NCBI RefSeq assembly: GCF_900109545.1
Contig: NZ_FOAP01000003.1
Location: forward strand, 248,001 to 312,000
Direction: 5' to 3'
Origin: Stigmatella aurantiaca
Lineage (GTDB): Bacteria; Myxococcota; Myxococcia; Myxococcales; Myxococcaceae
DNA length: 64,000 nucleotides
Positions 9,566 to 18,173 of this stretch are shown here, in pieces (the first letter of the stretch is position 1; the number at the start of each line of letters is the position of its first letter). Below the pieces are notes generated by a model. The model ran no database searches and had not been told where the DNA came from. It saw only the letters and a list, made by a program, of their open reading frames with translations. A program made the position numbers and the translations under genes.

Positions 9566-10764
9566 CGTGCCGCTCCGTTCATGCGCAGGGTCTCCTGCAT
9601 GGCCAGCACCGAGGCGCCGATGAGCCCGGCCTGCTCCCCGAGCGGCGTCACCTGGATCTCCAGCTGGCGCGTGGAGAGCGCCAGCGAGCGCTGGTAGATG
9701 CTCTGCCGCAGCGAGGCGAGGAACAGCGGGCCGATGCGCATCATCGAGCCGCCGAAGAACACGTGCGACGGGTTGAAGAAGTTCACCACCGAGGCGAGCA
9801 TCTGCCCAATCAAGCTGCCCGCACGCTGCACGATGGCGTTGGCCGCCGTGTCCCCGGCGCGCACCGCCCGCGCCACGTCCTCGGGGAGGATGGTGCCCGT
9901 GGCGGCCAGCGTCTCCGCGAGCAGCACGCTCTGGCCTGCCTCCACCGCCTCGCGGGCCATGCGCGCGATGGCCGGGCCCGCCGCCATCACCTCCACGCAG
10001 CCCAGGTTGCCGCAGTGGCAGCGCGGCCCCGCCGGGTCCACGCAGATGTGGCCCACGTCCCCCGCCGAGCCCGTGGCGCCCCGGTACACCTGCCCCTGGC
10101 AGACGATGCCGCAGCCAATGCCCGTGCCGACCTTGATGACCAGGAAGTTCTGCAGCGTGCGCTGCATCCGCCACAGCTCGCCGAGCGCCATGATGTTGAC
10201 GTCGTTGTCCACGAACACGGGCGCCTCGAAGTCCGCCTTCATGTCCTCGCGGATGGAGTAGCTGTCCCACTCGGGCATCAGCGGCGGGTTGACGAGCTGG
10301 CCGCCCTCGAAGTTGACCGGGCCCGGCACGCCCATGCCGATGCCGATGACGTCCCGGGGCGTGAGGCCCGCCTCCGTCAGCAACTGGCGCATCAGGGCGC
10401 GCACGCGCGACAGGACGGACTCGGGCCCCTTGCGCACGTCCGCGGACTCCACGTGCCGCGCCAGCACCTGCAGGTCCGGCGTCAGCACGCCCACGCGCAG
10501 GCCGGTGGCGCCCAGGTCCGCCCCCAGCAGCACGCCCAGCCCCCGGTGCAGCCGCAGCGTCCCCGCCCTCCGGCCGCCCGAGGAGGCCTGGAGCCCCGCC
10601 TCTTCCAGCAGCTCCCGCTCCAGCAGTCCCGCCACGGCCGCGTTCGCGCGCGTCTTGGAGAAGGCCGACCGCTGGGCGAGCGCATCCCGCGACAGCCCCG
10701 TCGACCAGAACACCGTGTCCAGCAGCGCGAACTCTCCCGAGGAGAGGTCCTTCCAGCGGCTCAA
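9562..10764 (-). CDS. ROK-family protein with N-terminal helix-turn-helix, probable operon repressor
   Basis: A 400-residue ROK (repressor, ORF, kinase) protein. Residues about 10-60 form a winged helix-turn-helix (LSRDALAQRSAFSKTRANAA). The rest is the actin-like ATPase/sugar-binding domain with ADLGATGLRVGVL, GIGMGVPGPV, FVDNDVN and the ROK zinc signature CHCGNLGCVEVMAAG. The start is taken as TTG 10764 because GGCGGAG sits seven bases upstream and the HTH begins shortly after; no ATG or GTG fits. As the first gene of the sugar operon, with a dyad at 10853-10872 in front, it is likely an autoregulated, ligand-responsive repressor. The family also includes sugar kinases; kinase activity cannot be excluded. 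Confidence 0.9.
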   Translation of the reverse strand: MSRWKDLSSGEFALLDTVFWSTGLSRDALAQRSAFSKTRANAAVAGLLERELLEEAGLQASSGGRRAGTLRLHRGLGVLLGADLGATGLRVGVLTPDLQVLARHVESADVRKGPESVLSRVRALMRQLLTEAGLTPRDVIGIGMGVPGPVNFEGGQLVNPPLMPEWDSYSIREDMKADFEAPVFVDNDVNIMALGELWRMQRTLQNFLVIKVGTGIGCGIVCQGQVYRGATGSAGDVGHICVDPAGPRCHCGNLGCVEVMAAGPAIARMAREAVEAGQSVLLAETLAATGTILPEDVARAVRAGDTAANAIVQRAGSLIGQMLASVVNFFNPSHVFFGGSMMRIGPLFLASLRQSIYQRSLALSTRQLEIQVTPLGEQAGLIGASVLAMQETLRMNGAAR

Positions 10765-10852
10765 AGTCGATCTCCGCCACCGCTCCAACGGCGGCCAGGG
10801 AAGCTTGAAGCCGGAACTAATCAGGCGGACTTCTGACCGGAAAGCACAATCT

Positions 10853-10872
10853 TTGGTCCGTTTTGGACCGAA
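10853..10872. promoter_or_regulatory. Candidate ROK operator dyad
   Basis: The sequence TTGGTCCgttttGGACCGAA is an interrupted palindrome with GGTCC/GGACC arms around a 5-bp spacer. It lies about 90 bp before the TTG start of the ROK gene and fits the size and type of dyad bound by NagC/XylR-type ROK repressors. It lies inside the 446-bp gap 10765-11210 between divergent operons. The operator role is inferred. Confidence 0.5.
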
Positions 10873-10900
10873 GTAGCTACTGTTCTCCAGGAAACACGAA

Positions 10901-10938
10901 CGGGCCAGGAGGGGGCACCTGTCCCCGCTCCTGGCCCG
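10901..10938. repeat. Strong GC-rich inverted repeat in the ROK/HEAT intergenic gap
   Basis: Arms 10901-10911 (CGGGCCAGGAG) and 10928-10938 are perfectly complementary, and GGGG at 10912-10915 can pair with CCCC at 10923-10926, leaving a small loop and one bulged base. No U-run follows on either strand, so an intrinsic terminator is not supported. It may be a transcript hairpin or a protein-binding site. The rest of the gap 10939-11210 shows no gene. Confidence 0.55.
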
Positions 10939-11210
10939 CGCGCTTTCTCTGCCCAGAGGGCACTCACCGCCTCGCCGCGGACGAGCTCCCGTCTCGGCGT
11001 TCTCCTGGCGTGGGGGGACCCGTCGAGTCCCCCTGCACTGGACTTCGGGTGAGGCATTTAGCACCCGCCGTGCCAGCTTCCCGGAGGGCCTCGATGCGGC
11101 TGGAATCAGCGGGTTAGGCGCCCTCCCGGGACGGGCACTGACAATTCGCGCGCGGGGAGGTGACCAAACGCGCTGCGGCCCTCCCCGGAGGGCCGTGCTA
11201 AATCCCTCCC

Positions 11211-13955
11211 ATGGCCTCCAGCGACGCCCTGAGCGAAGCCGATCTCCAACGCCTGGCCCGTGCGGAAGCGCCCGACCTGGCCGGCTCCGTCCTCGCCTTC
11301 CTCGCACAGCCCGAGCCGGTCCCCTCCACGCCCCCGCCCCAGGGCGCGCTCGACTTCCAGGGCCTGAAGCACCTGCTGGCCCAGGCCCAGGCCCACCCCA
11401 GCGCCGAGGCCCGCAGCACCGGCGCACGCGAGGCCTGGCAGCGCTTCCTCGCCCAGCAGGATGTGCCCCTGCCCCCGCGCTTCGCCCTGGCGGAGCTGCT
11501 CGTGGGCCTCTACACGCGCAACTCGGACGCCAGCCGCGCGGTGCTCCTGGAGCTGGCCCGCACGGCGGACCTGCGCTTCGGGCTGTGGGGCGGCCTCAAG
11601 CGCATCTACAAGCTCGCCGAGCAGCGCCACGACGCGGAGCTGTTCGGCGTGCTCGCCTGGCGCTTCGACGTGGAGCGCCACGCCTCGCGCTCGCGCGAAG
11701 TCTCCCTGGGCACCCTCACCTACCTGCGCCGCCGCGCCTGGCGCTACCTGCGGCAGCTGGGCGCCGCCGTGCCGGAGCTCTTCCCCCAGTTCGCCGCCGA
11801 GGTGCTGCGCCACTACACCCCGGAGACTCCCTGGCAGGGCACGTGGGTGGCCATGCACCTGTGGGCCCACGGCTCCGGCAAGTACAACGGCGAGGGCTTC
11901 TCCATCGGCCCACCGTCAGACATGGTGAAGCACCGCGCCTTCCCGGACGCGTGGAAGCGCTCGCCGGATGCGCTCATGCGCCTGCTGGACACGTGCCTGT
12001 CGGACCCCGCCGCGCGCTTCGCCATCCAGGGCCTGCGCCAGGACTTCCCCGAGGTGCTGCGGGGCCAGGTGACGCCCACGTGGCTGGAGCGGCTCGCGCG
12101 AAGGCCCCTGGGCAGCGCCCACGAGTTCCTCGTGGAGACCCTCCAGGCCTCCCCCGAGTACCACCAGGGCAAGCTGCGCGCGCTCGGGCTCCACGAGGCG
12201 GTGCTCGCGCTCTTGGAGTCCCCCAGCGCCAAGGCCCGCACCTACGCCATCGAGTACGCCCGGGCCCACGCGCAGGACCTGACCGCCGAGCGGCTGGAGG
12301 GGCTCGTGGCCCGCGGGCCGCCGGACACCGCGGCCTTCGCCCTGGCCGTGCTGGAGAAGCGCGCCCCGCGCGAGCTGGGGCTCGACCTGCTCGGGAGGAT
12401 GCTGGGCTACAGCGCCACGCACACCTTCGCCGCCCGCACGCTGGAGCAGGCCTTCGACCGGGCCGAGCTGTCCCACCGCTTCCTCATCGACCTGTTCCTG
12501 GGGGGCCCCGAGCCGTTCAAGTGGGTGAAGGGCTACGTGGGCGCCCGGTACGCGCCGCAGGAGCTGCCCGCATCCTTATATAGGGACCTGCTCACGGATC
12601 CCCGGATGGAGCACCTGCGGCACGGGCACCGGAGCCCGGTGGAGCAGTTCGCCCTCAAGGCGCTGGGCGCCTACAAGCCCGAGGCCATCGGCCCGGCCTG
12701 GATGCTGGCGCACGCGCTGCACCCGCGCATCGGCCACGCGGTGACGCGGTGGCTCACCCTCGCCGAGGCCCTGCCCGGGCTGGACGTGGAACAGGTGAAG
12801 GGCATGGTGTTCCACGGCAAGTCCCGCGAGCTGGCGCTGGCCCTGCTGGGCAACCGCAACCTGTTCAGCCCCCGGCAGCTCACCGTGCCCTGGCTGCTGG
12901 CGCTGGCGCGGCGCGCGGACCCGTCGCTGCACGCCTTCGCCCACCGCTACCTGCTGGAGTCCCTGGCGCCCGCCGACTTCAGCGAGTCCGGGGACACGGC
13001 GGCCGGCCTGGAGCGCCTCTTCGAGCTGGCCCTGGGCGCCAAGCAGCCCGCGCCCGTGCGCCAGTTCGCCCAGACGTACCTGCGCTGCCACCACCCCGTG
13101 CTCGGCCCCGAGCAGCCGGAGTCCGCCTCCTACGGGCTCAAGCCCCGCGCCCCACGCAAGGCGTACACCGCCGCGCGGCTGTGGCCTGCCCTGACGGATT
13201 CGCGCGACGACGTGCGCCGCTTCGCCCTGGCGGTGGCGCGGGTGGAGCTGCGCGCGTGGGGGGTTCTCCCCCGGGTGTACGAGCTGGCCGAGGCGGAGGC
13301 CAAGGAGGTCCGCACGCTGGCCTACGAGGCGCTGCTCCACGCGGGCGAGGCCGGCGCCGACGAGCGCGTCACGCTCAAGCCCGAGGAGCTGGACGCGGTG
13401 AAGGTGTTCACCCTCACCGAGAGCACCCGGCAGAGCACGCGCGAGGTGGCCATGGAGCTCATCCGCCGGCACTACGCGCGCCTGGGCGGGGCCGAGCGCC
13501 TGGCGTGGCTCATGGAGAGCGCGGACCGCGAGGTGGGGCTGTTCGCCGCGCGGCTGCTCTGGGAGAAACACCGCCCCTCACACCTGCCGGAAGGGTGGAA
13601 GCCCGCGGGGGCCGCCGCCCCGCCCGTGGCCGCCGCGCCCGAGCGCTTCCCCCACGTGGAGGCCCTGCGCCAGTTCCTGCGCCGCATGCTCTTTGGCCTG
13701 CCCCCGGGGCGCTCCAAGGAGGGCCGCGAGGGGCTCGTGGCGCGTCGGCTGTCCGCGAGCACCGCCAAGCGCCGCCTCATCGAGCTGATGAGAGATTTGG
13801 GGCTGGAGGACGCGGCCTTCGCCCAGCTCGTGGCGCCCGTGCTGGGGGAGTTCACCGGCTCGCTGGCCAAGGGCGAGTGGCAGAGCTGCCTGGCGTCGCT
13901 GGTGCAACTGCGCGCGGCCCACCCCGGCCTTTCCTTGGGGGCCACTCCCGGCTAG
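11211..13955 (+). CDS. Large alpha-helical repeat protein (HEAT/ARM-like), function unknown
   Basis: A 914-residue protein made of alternating amphipathic helices, readable as degenerate HEAT/ARM-like repeats (for example VRRFALAVARVELRAWGVL and VRTLAYEALLHAGEAGA). An aromatic-rich conserved-looking segment lies near residues 160-230 (LTYLRRRAWRYLRQLGAAV, then WVAMHLWAHGSGKYNG). It has no signal peptide, no transmembrane segment and no recognisable catalytic motif. Its general style recalls the helical part of MolR/YehI-type proteins, but no WGR domain is present. The next gene begins 13 bp downstream on the same strand, so they are probably cotranscribed. Confidence 0.72.
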   Translation: MASSDALSEADLQRLARAEAPDLAGSVLAFLAQPEPVPSTPPPQGALDFQGLKHLLAQAQAHPSAEARSTGAREAWQRFLAQQDVPLPPRFALAELLVGLYTRNSDASRAVLLELARTADLRFGLWGGLKRIYKLAEQRHDAELFGVLAWRFDVERHASRSREVSLGTLTYLRRRAWRYLRQLGAAVPELFPQFAAEVLRHYTPETPWQGTWVAMHLWAHGSGKYNGEGFSIGPPSDMVKHRAFPDAWKRSPDALMRLLDTCLSDPAARFAIQGLRQDFPEVLRGQVTPTWLERLARRPLGSAHEFLVETLQASPEYHQGKLRALGLHEAVLALLESPSAKARTYAIEYARAHAQDLTAERLEGLVARGPPDTAAFALAVLEKRAPRELGLDLLGRMLGYSATHTFAARTLEQAFDRAELSHRFLIDLFLGGPEPFKWVKGYVGARYAPQELPASLYRDLLTDPRMEHLRHGHRSPVEQFALKALGAYKPEAIGPAWMLAHALHPRIGHAVTRWLTLAEALPGLDVEQVKGMVFHGKSRELALALLGNRNLFSPRQLTVPWLLALARRADPSLHAFAHRYLLESLAPADFSESGDTAAGLERLFELALGAKQPAPVRQFAQTYLRCHHPVLGPEQPESASYGLKPRAPRKAYTAARLWPALTDSRDDVRRFALAVARVELRAWGVLPRVYELAEAEAKEVRTLAYEALLHAGEAGADERVTLKPEELDAVKVFTLTESTRQSTREVAMELIRRHYARLGGAERLAWLMESADREVGLFAARLLWEKHRPSHLPEGWKPAGAAAPPVAAAPERFPHVEALRQFLRRMLFGLPPGRSKEGREGLVARRLSASTAKRRLIELMRDLGLEDAAFAQLVAPVLGEFTGSLAKGEWQSCLASLVQLRAAHPGLSLGATPG

Positions 13956-13968
13956 ACAGCCGCCCGGC

Positions 13969-14589
13969 ATGCGCGAGCGAATCCAGACCGTCCTCAAGCG
14001 GATCGCCTCCGAGCCCACGCTCGAGGCCCGCTGGCTCAACACCCTGTCCCTGCTGGAGTTCATCGGCGTGCGGAAGATCAGCCGCACCGTGGCGGACCGG
14101 CACCCCTCGCTGGAGGTGCTGGGCCACCTGGCGGACGAGACGCGGCACGCGCTGGCCTTCAAGCGCCTGGCGGCGGAGGTGGCCGGCGGCACCGAGCCCA
14201 CGGAGTACCTCTGCGCGCAGGAGGCGGCGGCCTGGTTCCAGACGCTGGACCGCGAGCTGGCCGCGTGGACGCAGCGGACGCTGAACCGGGAGGACGTGCG
14301 CCTGAACTACCTGCTCACCACCACGCTGGTGGAGCAGCGGGCCATGCTCCTCTACCCGCTGTACAAGGCCGCCACGCGCCACCCGGCGGTGCGCACCGAG
14401 CTGGGCAAGGTCGTCACCGAGGAGCAGTCCCACCGGCTCGACATCGAGGAGACGTGCCTGCGGCTCCTGGCCGAGGTGGGCGTGAAGGACTTCTCGGCGC
14501 TCAAGCCCATCGAGGAGCGGCTCTTCGAGGGGCTCCTGGCCGCGCTGGAGCAGCACACCGCGCCCGCGCCCGCCCTCCATGCGGGGTGA
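13969..14589 (+). CDS. Ferritin-like four-helix-bundle protein with a probable diiron site
   Basis: A 206-residue, mostly helical protein whose acidic residues fall in the canonical diiron-carboxylate order: E30, then E57-x-x-H60 (DETRH), E122, then E152-x-x-H155 (EEQSH). That E/ExxH/E/ExxH spacing defines ferritin-like oxidases, rubrerythrin relatives and MiaE-type hydroxylases. No signal peptide is seen. The substrate is unknown. It sits between a helical-repeat protein (13 bp upstream) and a GTG-started TGSR-repeat protein (27 bp downstream). Confidence 0.7.
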   Translation: MRERIQTVLKRIASEPTLEARWLNTLSLLEFIGVRKISRTVADRHPSLEVLGHLADETRHALAFKRLAAEVAGGTEPTEYLCAQEAAAWFQTLDRELAAWTQRTLNREDVRLNYLLTTTLVEQRAMLLYPLYKAATRHPAVRTELGKVVTEEQSHRLDIEETCLRLLAEVGVKDFSALKPIEERLFEGLLAALEQHTAPAPALHAG

Positions 14590-14616
14590 CTGGAAAACCG
14601 CTAGAATGGGGGCACC

Positions 14617-15579
14617 GTGATAAAGACCCCTCCGTCCTCCCAGCCCCGTCCGTCCACAGCCTCACGGGGGCAGCCCAAGCCGCAGGTGCAGCGGGTCCGC
14701 ACGAACCGCGCCCAGGCCAACAAGGGCGCCCAGAACGTCCAGGGGCACCACGAGGAGGACGAGCCGGACATGATGAAGGACCCGGGCTCGTCCCTGGGTC
14801 ACCACGGTGACCGGCACAAGGACGCGAGCGAAGAGACGCTGCGAATGCTGGAGGAGTCCCGCCACCGGGACCGCCAGGAGTTCCAGAAGCGCTCCCAGGA
14901 CGGGGATAAAGGCCACGGCCCCCCGCCCCCACCCGTGGCGCTGCCCAGCACCCACTCCACGGGCACCCACCTGTCCACCCCGCAGGCGGCACAGACGGGC
15001 TCCCGCCGCGCCCTCTTTGGCGGCCCTGCGGACAAGCGCCCGGGCGAGCCGCCCCCCGCTCCCGGGAGCCCCTCCGCCACGGGCTCGCGCCCCGCGCTTC
15101 CGTCCTCGGCGCCCCTCACGGGCTCGCGCCTGGCGTTGACCGCGCAGGCCGCCCCTCCGGGCTCGCGGCCGGAGCTGTCCCCCACGGGCTCGCGCCCGGC
15201 GCTTCCCCCGAAGATGGACGCCCGGCACCTGCTGAGCACCGGCAAGCCCGTGGGCACGTACCTGAAGCCGCATGCCCCTGCCTCCGCCGCAGGCGCCGCC
15301 CCCGCGCTCCAGGCCGCCGTGAAGGAGGCCCAGGCGCTGCTGGCGCAGGTGAAGGGAATCGAGCACATCGGCACGGGCGAGAATCAGGCAGGCCAGACGG
15401 TGCTCGTCGTGGCGGCCGGGCGGGGCTTCACCTACGACTCGCTGCTGGCGGTGCCGGAGAAGGTCCAGGGCCTGCCGGTGGTGGTCTCCATCTCCTTCCC
15501 GAACCTGTCGCTGCGGCGCACCGCCGCGCCGGCCGCGGGCTTGCCCCCGGCGGGGCCCGTGAACAAGTTGGGCCGTTGA
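14617..15579 (+). CDS. Low-complexity protein with TGSR(P/L)AL repeats and a small C-terminal domain
   Basis: A 320-residue protein starting with GTG at 14617. The first 120 residues are polar and charged, rich in Gln, His and Asp. The middle holds five copies of a TGSRPAL-like heptapeptide (TGSRRAL, TGSRPAL, TGSRLAL, PGSRPEL, TGSRPAL) separated by Pro/Ala/Ser linkers. The last 100 residues look folded (VKGIEHIGTGENQAGQTVLV and LPVVVSISFPNLSLRR). Such repeats often serve as linkers or peptide ligands. No family is recognised. It is the third gene of a tightly spaced plus-strand group. Confidence 0.6.
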   Translation: MIKTPPSSQPRPSTASRGQPKPQVQRVRTNRAQANKGAQNVQGHHEEDEPDMMKDPGSSLGHHGDRHKDASEETLRMLEESRHRDRQEFQKRSQDGDKGHGPPPPPVALPSTHSTGTHLSTPQAAQTGSRRALFGGPADKRPGEPPPAPGSPSATGSRPALPSSAPLTGSRLALTAQAAPPGSRPELSPTGSRPALPPKMDARHLLSTGKPVGTYLKPHAPASAAGAAPALQAAVKEAQALLAQVKGIEHIGTGENQAGQTVLVVAAGRGFTYDSLLAVPEKVQGLPVVVSISFPNLSLRRTAAPAAGLPPAGPVNKLGR

Positions 15580-15610
15580 CGGCACACCCGCCGTCCCCGG
15601 GGGATGGCCC

Positions 15611-16183
15611 ATGAGCCCGAAGCATCAGGCCCTGATTCCACAGTTGGAGGAGCGCTTCCGCCGCATCACCCAGGTGCTCTACGACACGCGCCAGCCGGCG
15701 CGCGTGCTGGACGCGAAAGTGCTGCCCTACCTCGCCGAGGACGTTGTCTTCACGGACCCGTGGCAGCGCGGCGCGGGCATCGAGGACTACCGCCTGGGCG
15801 CGGTGGGCTTCCACCTGATGTTCTCGTTCGACTTCGACGTGTTCCAGCTCAACGTCCAGTTGGAGGAGGGCGGGCAGAAGGGCCGCGCCCTCGTGGACGG
15901 CATCATGAACCTGAAGCAGTTCCGCTGGCTGTACACGTACCCCTTGCGGACCATCCTCGTGTACGACTTCACGCTGGCGCCGCCGGGCAAGGACGGCACG
16001 GTGCAGCCGCGCATCCACGCGCACGAGGAGATGTGGAGCTTCGGGGACATGATTGCCGCGGTGCCCGTGGCGGGGTGGTTCTATAAGAACGTCTTCCGCA
16101 AGGGATTCAGCCACGGCTTCCTGGCGGCCTCGGCGCTGAGCCGGAAGCTGGCCGAGGCGCGGCGTCACCCCAGCGTGACGTGA
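15611..16183 (+). CDS. NTF2/SnoaL-like domain protein
   Basis: A 190-residue protein with the layout of NTF2-like proteins: an N-terminal helix with VLPYLAEDVVFTDPWQRGAG (the typical loop where the pocket opens), then long strands FHLMFSFDFDVFQLNVQLEE, GIMNLKQFRWLYTYPLRTIL and IHAHEEMWSFGDM. A short amphipathic C-terminal tail follows. The pocket may bind a small ligand; no catalytic dyad can be assigned. It lies 31 bp after the TGSR protein and before an MFS transporter on the same strand. Confidence 0.65.
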   Translation: MSPKHQALIPQLEERFRRITQVLYDTRQPARVLDAKVLPYLAEDVVFTDPWQRGAGIEDYRLGAVGFHLMFSFDFDVFQLNVQLEEGGQKGRALVDGIMNLKQFRWLYTYPLRTILVYDFTLAPPGKDGTVQPRIHAHEEMWSFGDMIAAVPVAGWFYKNVFRKGFSHGFLAASALSRKLAEARRHPSVT

Positions 16184-16229
16184 TTCCGCCCTGCGGGGCC
16201 GGGGCGGCCGTGTTACGGCAAGGGCCAAA

Positions 16230-17393
16230 ATGGAACATGCCGCGCCGAGGAACCCGCTGTCCCGGAGTACCTACCGGGGGGTGGTGGGAGGCCTCTTCTT
16301 CTTGCAGGGGCTGTGCTTCGCCACGTGGGCCTCGCGCATCCCGAGCATCCAGCAGCAGCTGAGCCTCTCGGAGGCGGACCTGGGCTTCGCGCTGCTGGCG
16401 CTGCCCGCGGGGCTGATGGTGTCGCTGCCCTTCTCCGGGTGGCTGGTGGCGCGCCTGGGCAGTGCGCGGGTGGTGGTGGGCGCGCTGTTCCTGTACGGCC
16501 TGGTGCTGGCGGGGCTGGGCCAGGCGCGCTCGCTGGCGCAGCTGAGCGTGGGGCTGTTCGCGTTCGGGTTCGCGGGCAACCTGGTGAACATCTCGGTGAA
16601 CACGCAGGGCGTGGGGGTGGAGGGGCTCTACCAGCGCTCCATCATGGCGTCCTTCCACGGCATGTGGAGCCTGGCGGGCTTCACCGCCGCGGCGGTGGGC
16701 ACGGTGCTGATGGGGGCGGGGGTGGCGCCCGCGCTGCACTTCGTGGCGGTGATGCTGGGCGTGTGGGCCGTGACGGCGGTGAGCGCCCGGTTCACGCTGA
16801 AGGAGGACGCGGGCGCGAAGGCAGGGGGCCGGGTGTTCGCCGTGCCGGACAAGCCGCTGCTGGTGCTGGGGGTCATCGCCTTCTGCTGCATGATGTGTGA
16901 AGGGGCGATGTTCGACTGGAGCGGGGTGTACTTCCAGCAGGTGGTGAAGGCGGACAAGGCGTGGGTGGGCACGGGCTACGCCACGTTCATGGCCTCGATG
17001 GCGACGGGCCGGTTCATCGCGGACTGGCTCACGCGGAAGCTGGGGCTGCGGCGGGTGTTCCAGGTGAGCGGCGGGCTGATCTGCCTGGGGCTGATGCTGG
17101 CGGTGGGGCTGCCCTATCTGCCCACGGCACTGCTGGGCTTCCTGCTGGTGGGCTTCGGCGTCTCGTCGGTGGTGCCGCTGGTGTACGGGGCGGCGGGCCG
17201 GTCGAAGACGATGCCCGCGGGAGTGGCCCTGGCGGCGGTCTCCACCATCGGCTTTCTGGGCTTCCTGGTGGGCCCGCCGGTGATTGGGCTGCTGGCGAGC
17301 CTCTCCAGCCTGCGGCTGTCCTTCACGCTCATCGCGGCCATGGGGCTGTGCGTGGCGATCCTCGCCACGGCGAAGAAGGAAGAAGCCACCTGA
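16230..17393 (+). CDS. Major facilitator superfamily transporter (YbjJ/FucP-like)
   Basis: A 387-residue inner-membrane protein with about twelve hydrophobic segments. FATWASRIPSIQQQL in TM1-loop1 and the loop 2-3 motif GWLVARLGSARVVVG (variant of the MFS G-x-x-x-D/R-x-x-G-R motif) resemble the YbjJ branch. RFIADWLTRKLGLRRVF is the equivalent loop in the second half. Length is normal. The gene follows the NTF2-like gene by 46 bp; the substrate is unknown. Downstream to 17488 I see no gene. Confidence 0.85.
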   Translation: MEHAAPRNPLSRSTYRGVVGGLFFLQGLCFATWASRIPSIQQQLSLSEADLGFALLALPAGLMVSLPFSGWLVARLGSARVVVGALFLYGLVLAGLGQARSLAQLSVGLFAFGFAGNLVNISVNTQGVGVEGLYQRSIMASFHGMWSLAGFTAAAVGTVLMGAGVAPALHFVAVMLGVWAVTAVSARFTLKEDAGAKAGGRVFAVPDKPLLVLGVIAFCCMMCEGAMFDWSGVYFQQVVKADKAWVGTGYATFMASMATGRFIADWLTRKLGLRRVFQVSGGLICLGLMLAVGLPYLPTALLGFLLVGFGVSSVVPLVYGAAGRSKTMPAGVALAAVSTIGFLGFLVGPPVIGLLASLSSLRLSFTLIAAMGLCVAILATAKKEEAT

Positions 17394-17488
17394 GCCCGGC
17401 GCCCGCGTGAACTTCTAAGGAGCGGCCTTGATTCTATGCCCTCGCCTGCATGACTTGCGCTCGCATTGATATGTAAGCCCGCGCGCCG

Positions 17489-18142
17489 TCACCCGGCCGG
17501 AGGGGCGGCGTTGAAGACCGCCAGTTGCGCGGCGAACGCACGATTGTAGGCCGGGCGTGCTTCGGCGCGGGCAACATAGGCGGCGAGGTTCGGATACGCC
17601 TCAAGAATGCCCGACCCCTGCAGCCTGCGCAGGACCGTCACCATGAGAATGTCGGCCGCGCTGAAGGCGCCGTCGAGCCAGTCGGCGTCGCCAAGGCGCG
17701 CGGAGAGATCGTCCAACCGTTTCCGGATGGTGTCATCCAGCGTGCGCAGGCGATGCTCGTACCAGGGCTGCTCGCGCTCAAGAATCATCACCAGACTGCG
17801 GTCGAAGACCGGCGGCTCGACCGTGTTGAGCGCCGCGAACATCCACGCGATCGCGCGAGCGCGGCCATTCGAGTCTTCCGGCAGCAGGCCGGCATGGCGC
17901 TCCGCGATGTGGAAGACAATCGCGCCGGACTCGAACAGGGCGAGCTCGCCCTCCTCATAAGTCGGGATCTGACCGAACGGATGCAGCGCCTTGTGCGCGG
18001 GCTCCTTCATCGCCTCGAACGACAGCAGACGGACAGTGTAGGGCTGACCCACCTCTTCCAGCGCCCAGCGCACCCGCATGTCCCGCGCCAGCCCCCTGCC
18101 ACGATCGGGCGAGCGTTCAAAGGCGGTGATGGTGATGGTCAT
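17489..18142 (-). CDS. Glutathione S-transferase family protein
   Basis: A 217-residue protein with an N-terminal thioredoxin-like domain. The Q-I-P cis-proline loop (PFGQIPTYEEGELALFESGAI) binds the gamma-glutamyl part of glutathione, and an all-helical C-terminal domain contains the N-capping motif AFSAADILMVTVL. Conjugates or reduces electrophiles in the cytoplasm. ATG 18142 is preceded by GGAGGAG. It follows the DUF808 gene by 31 bp on the same strand and may be cotranscribed. The first residues are atypical (ERSPDRGRGLARD), so the catalytic Ser/Cys is not certain. Confidence 0.88.
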   Translation of the reverse strand: MTITITAFERSPDRGRGLARDMRVRWALEEVGQPYTVRLLSFEAMKEPAHKALHPFGQIPTYEEGELALFESGAIVFHIAERHAGLLPEDSNGRARAIAWMFAALNTVEPPVFDRSLVMILEREQPWYEHRLRTLDDTIRKRLDDLSARLGDADWLDGAFSAADILMVTVLRRLQGSGILEAYPNLAAYVARAEARPAYNRAFAAQLAVFNAAPPAG

Positions 18143-18173
18143 GTCCTGCTCCTCCGCATGAATGTCCGGGGGC

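Noticed and set aside
10863-11117. Short plus-strand frame in the ROK/HEAT intergenic gap
   Set aside because: No ribosome-binding site or motif, and it overlaps the operator and hairpin.
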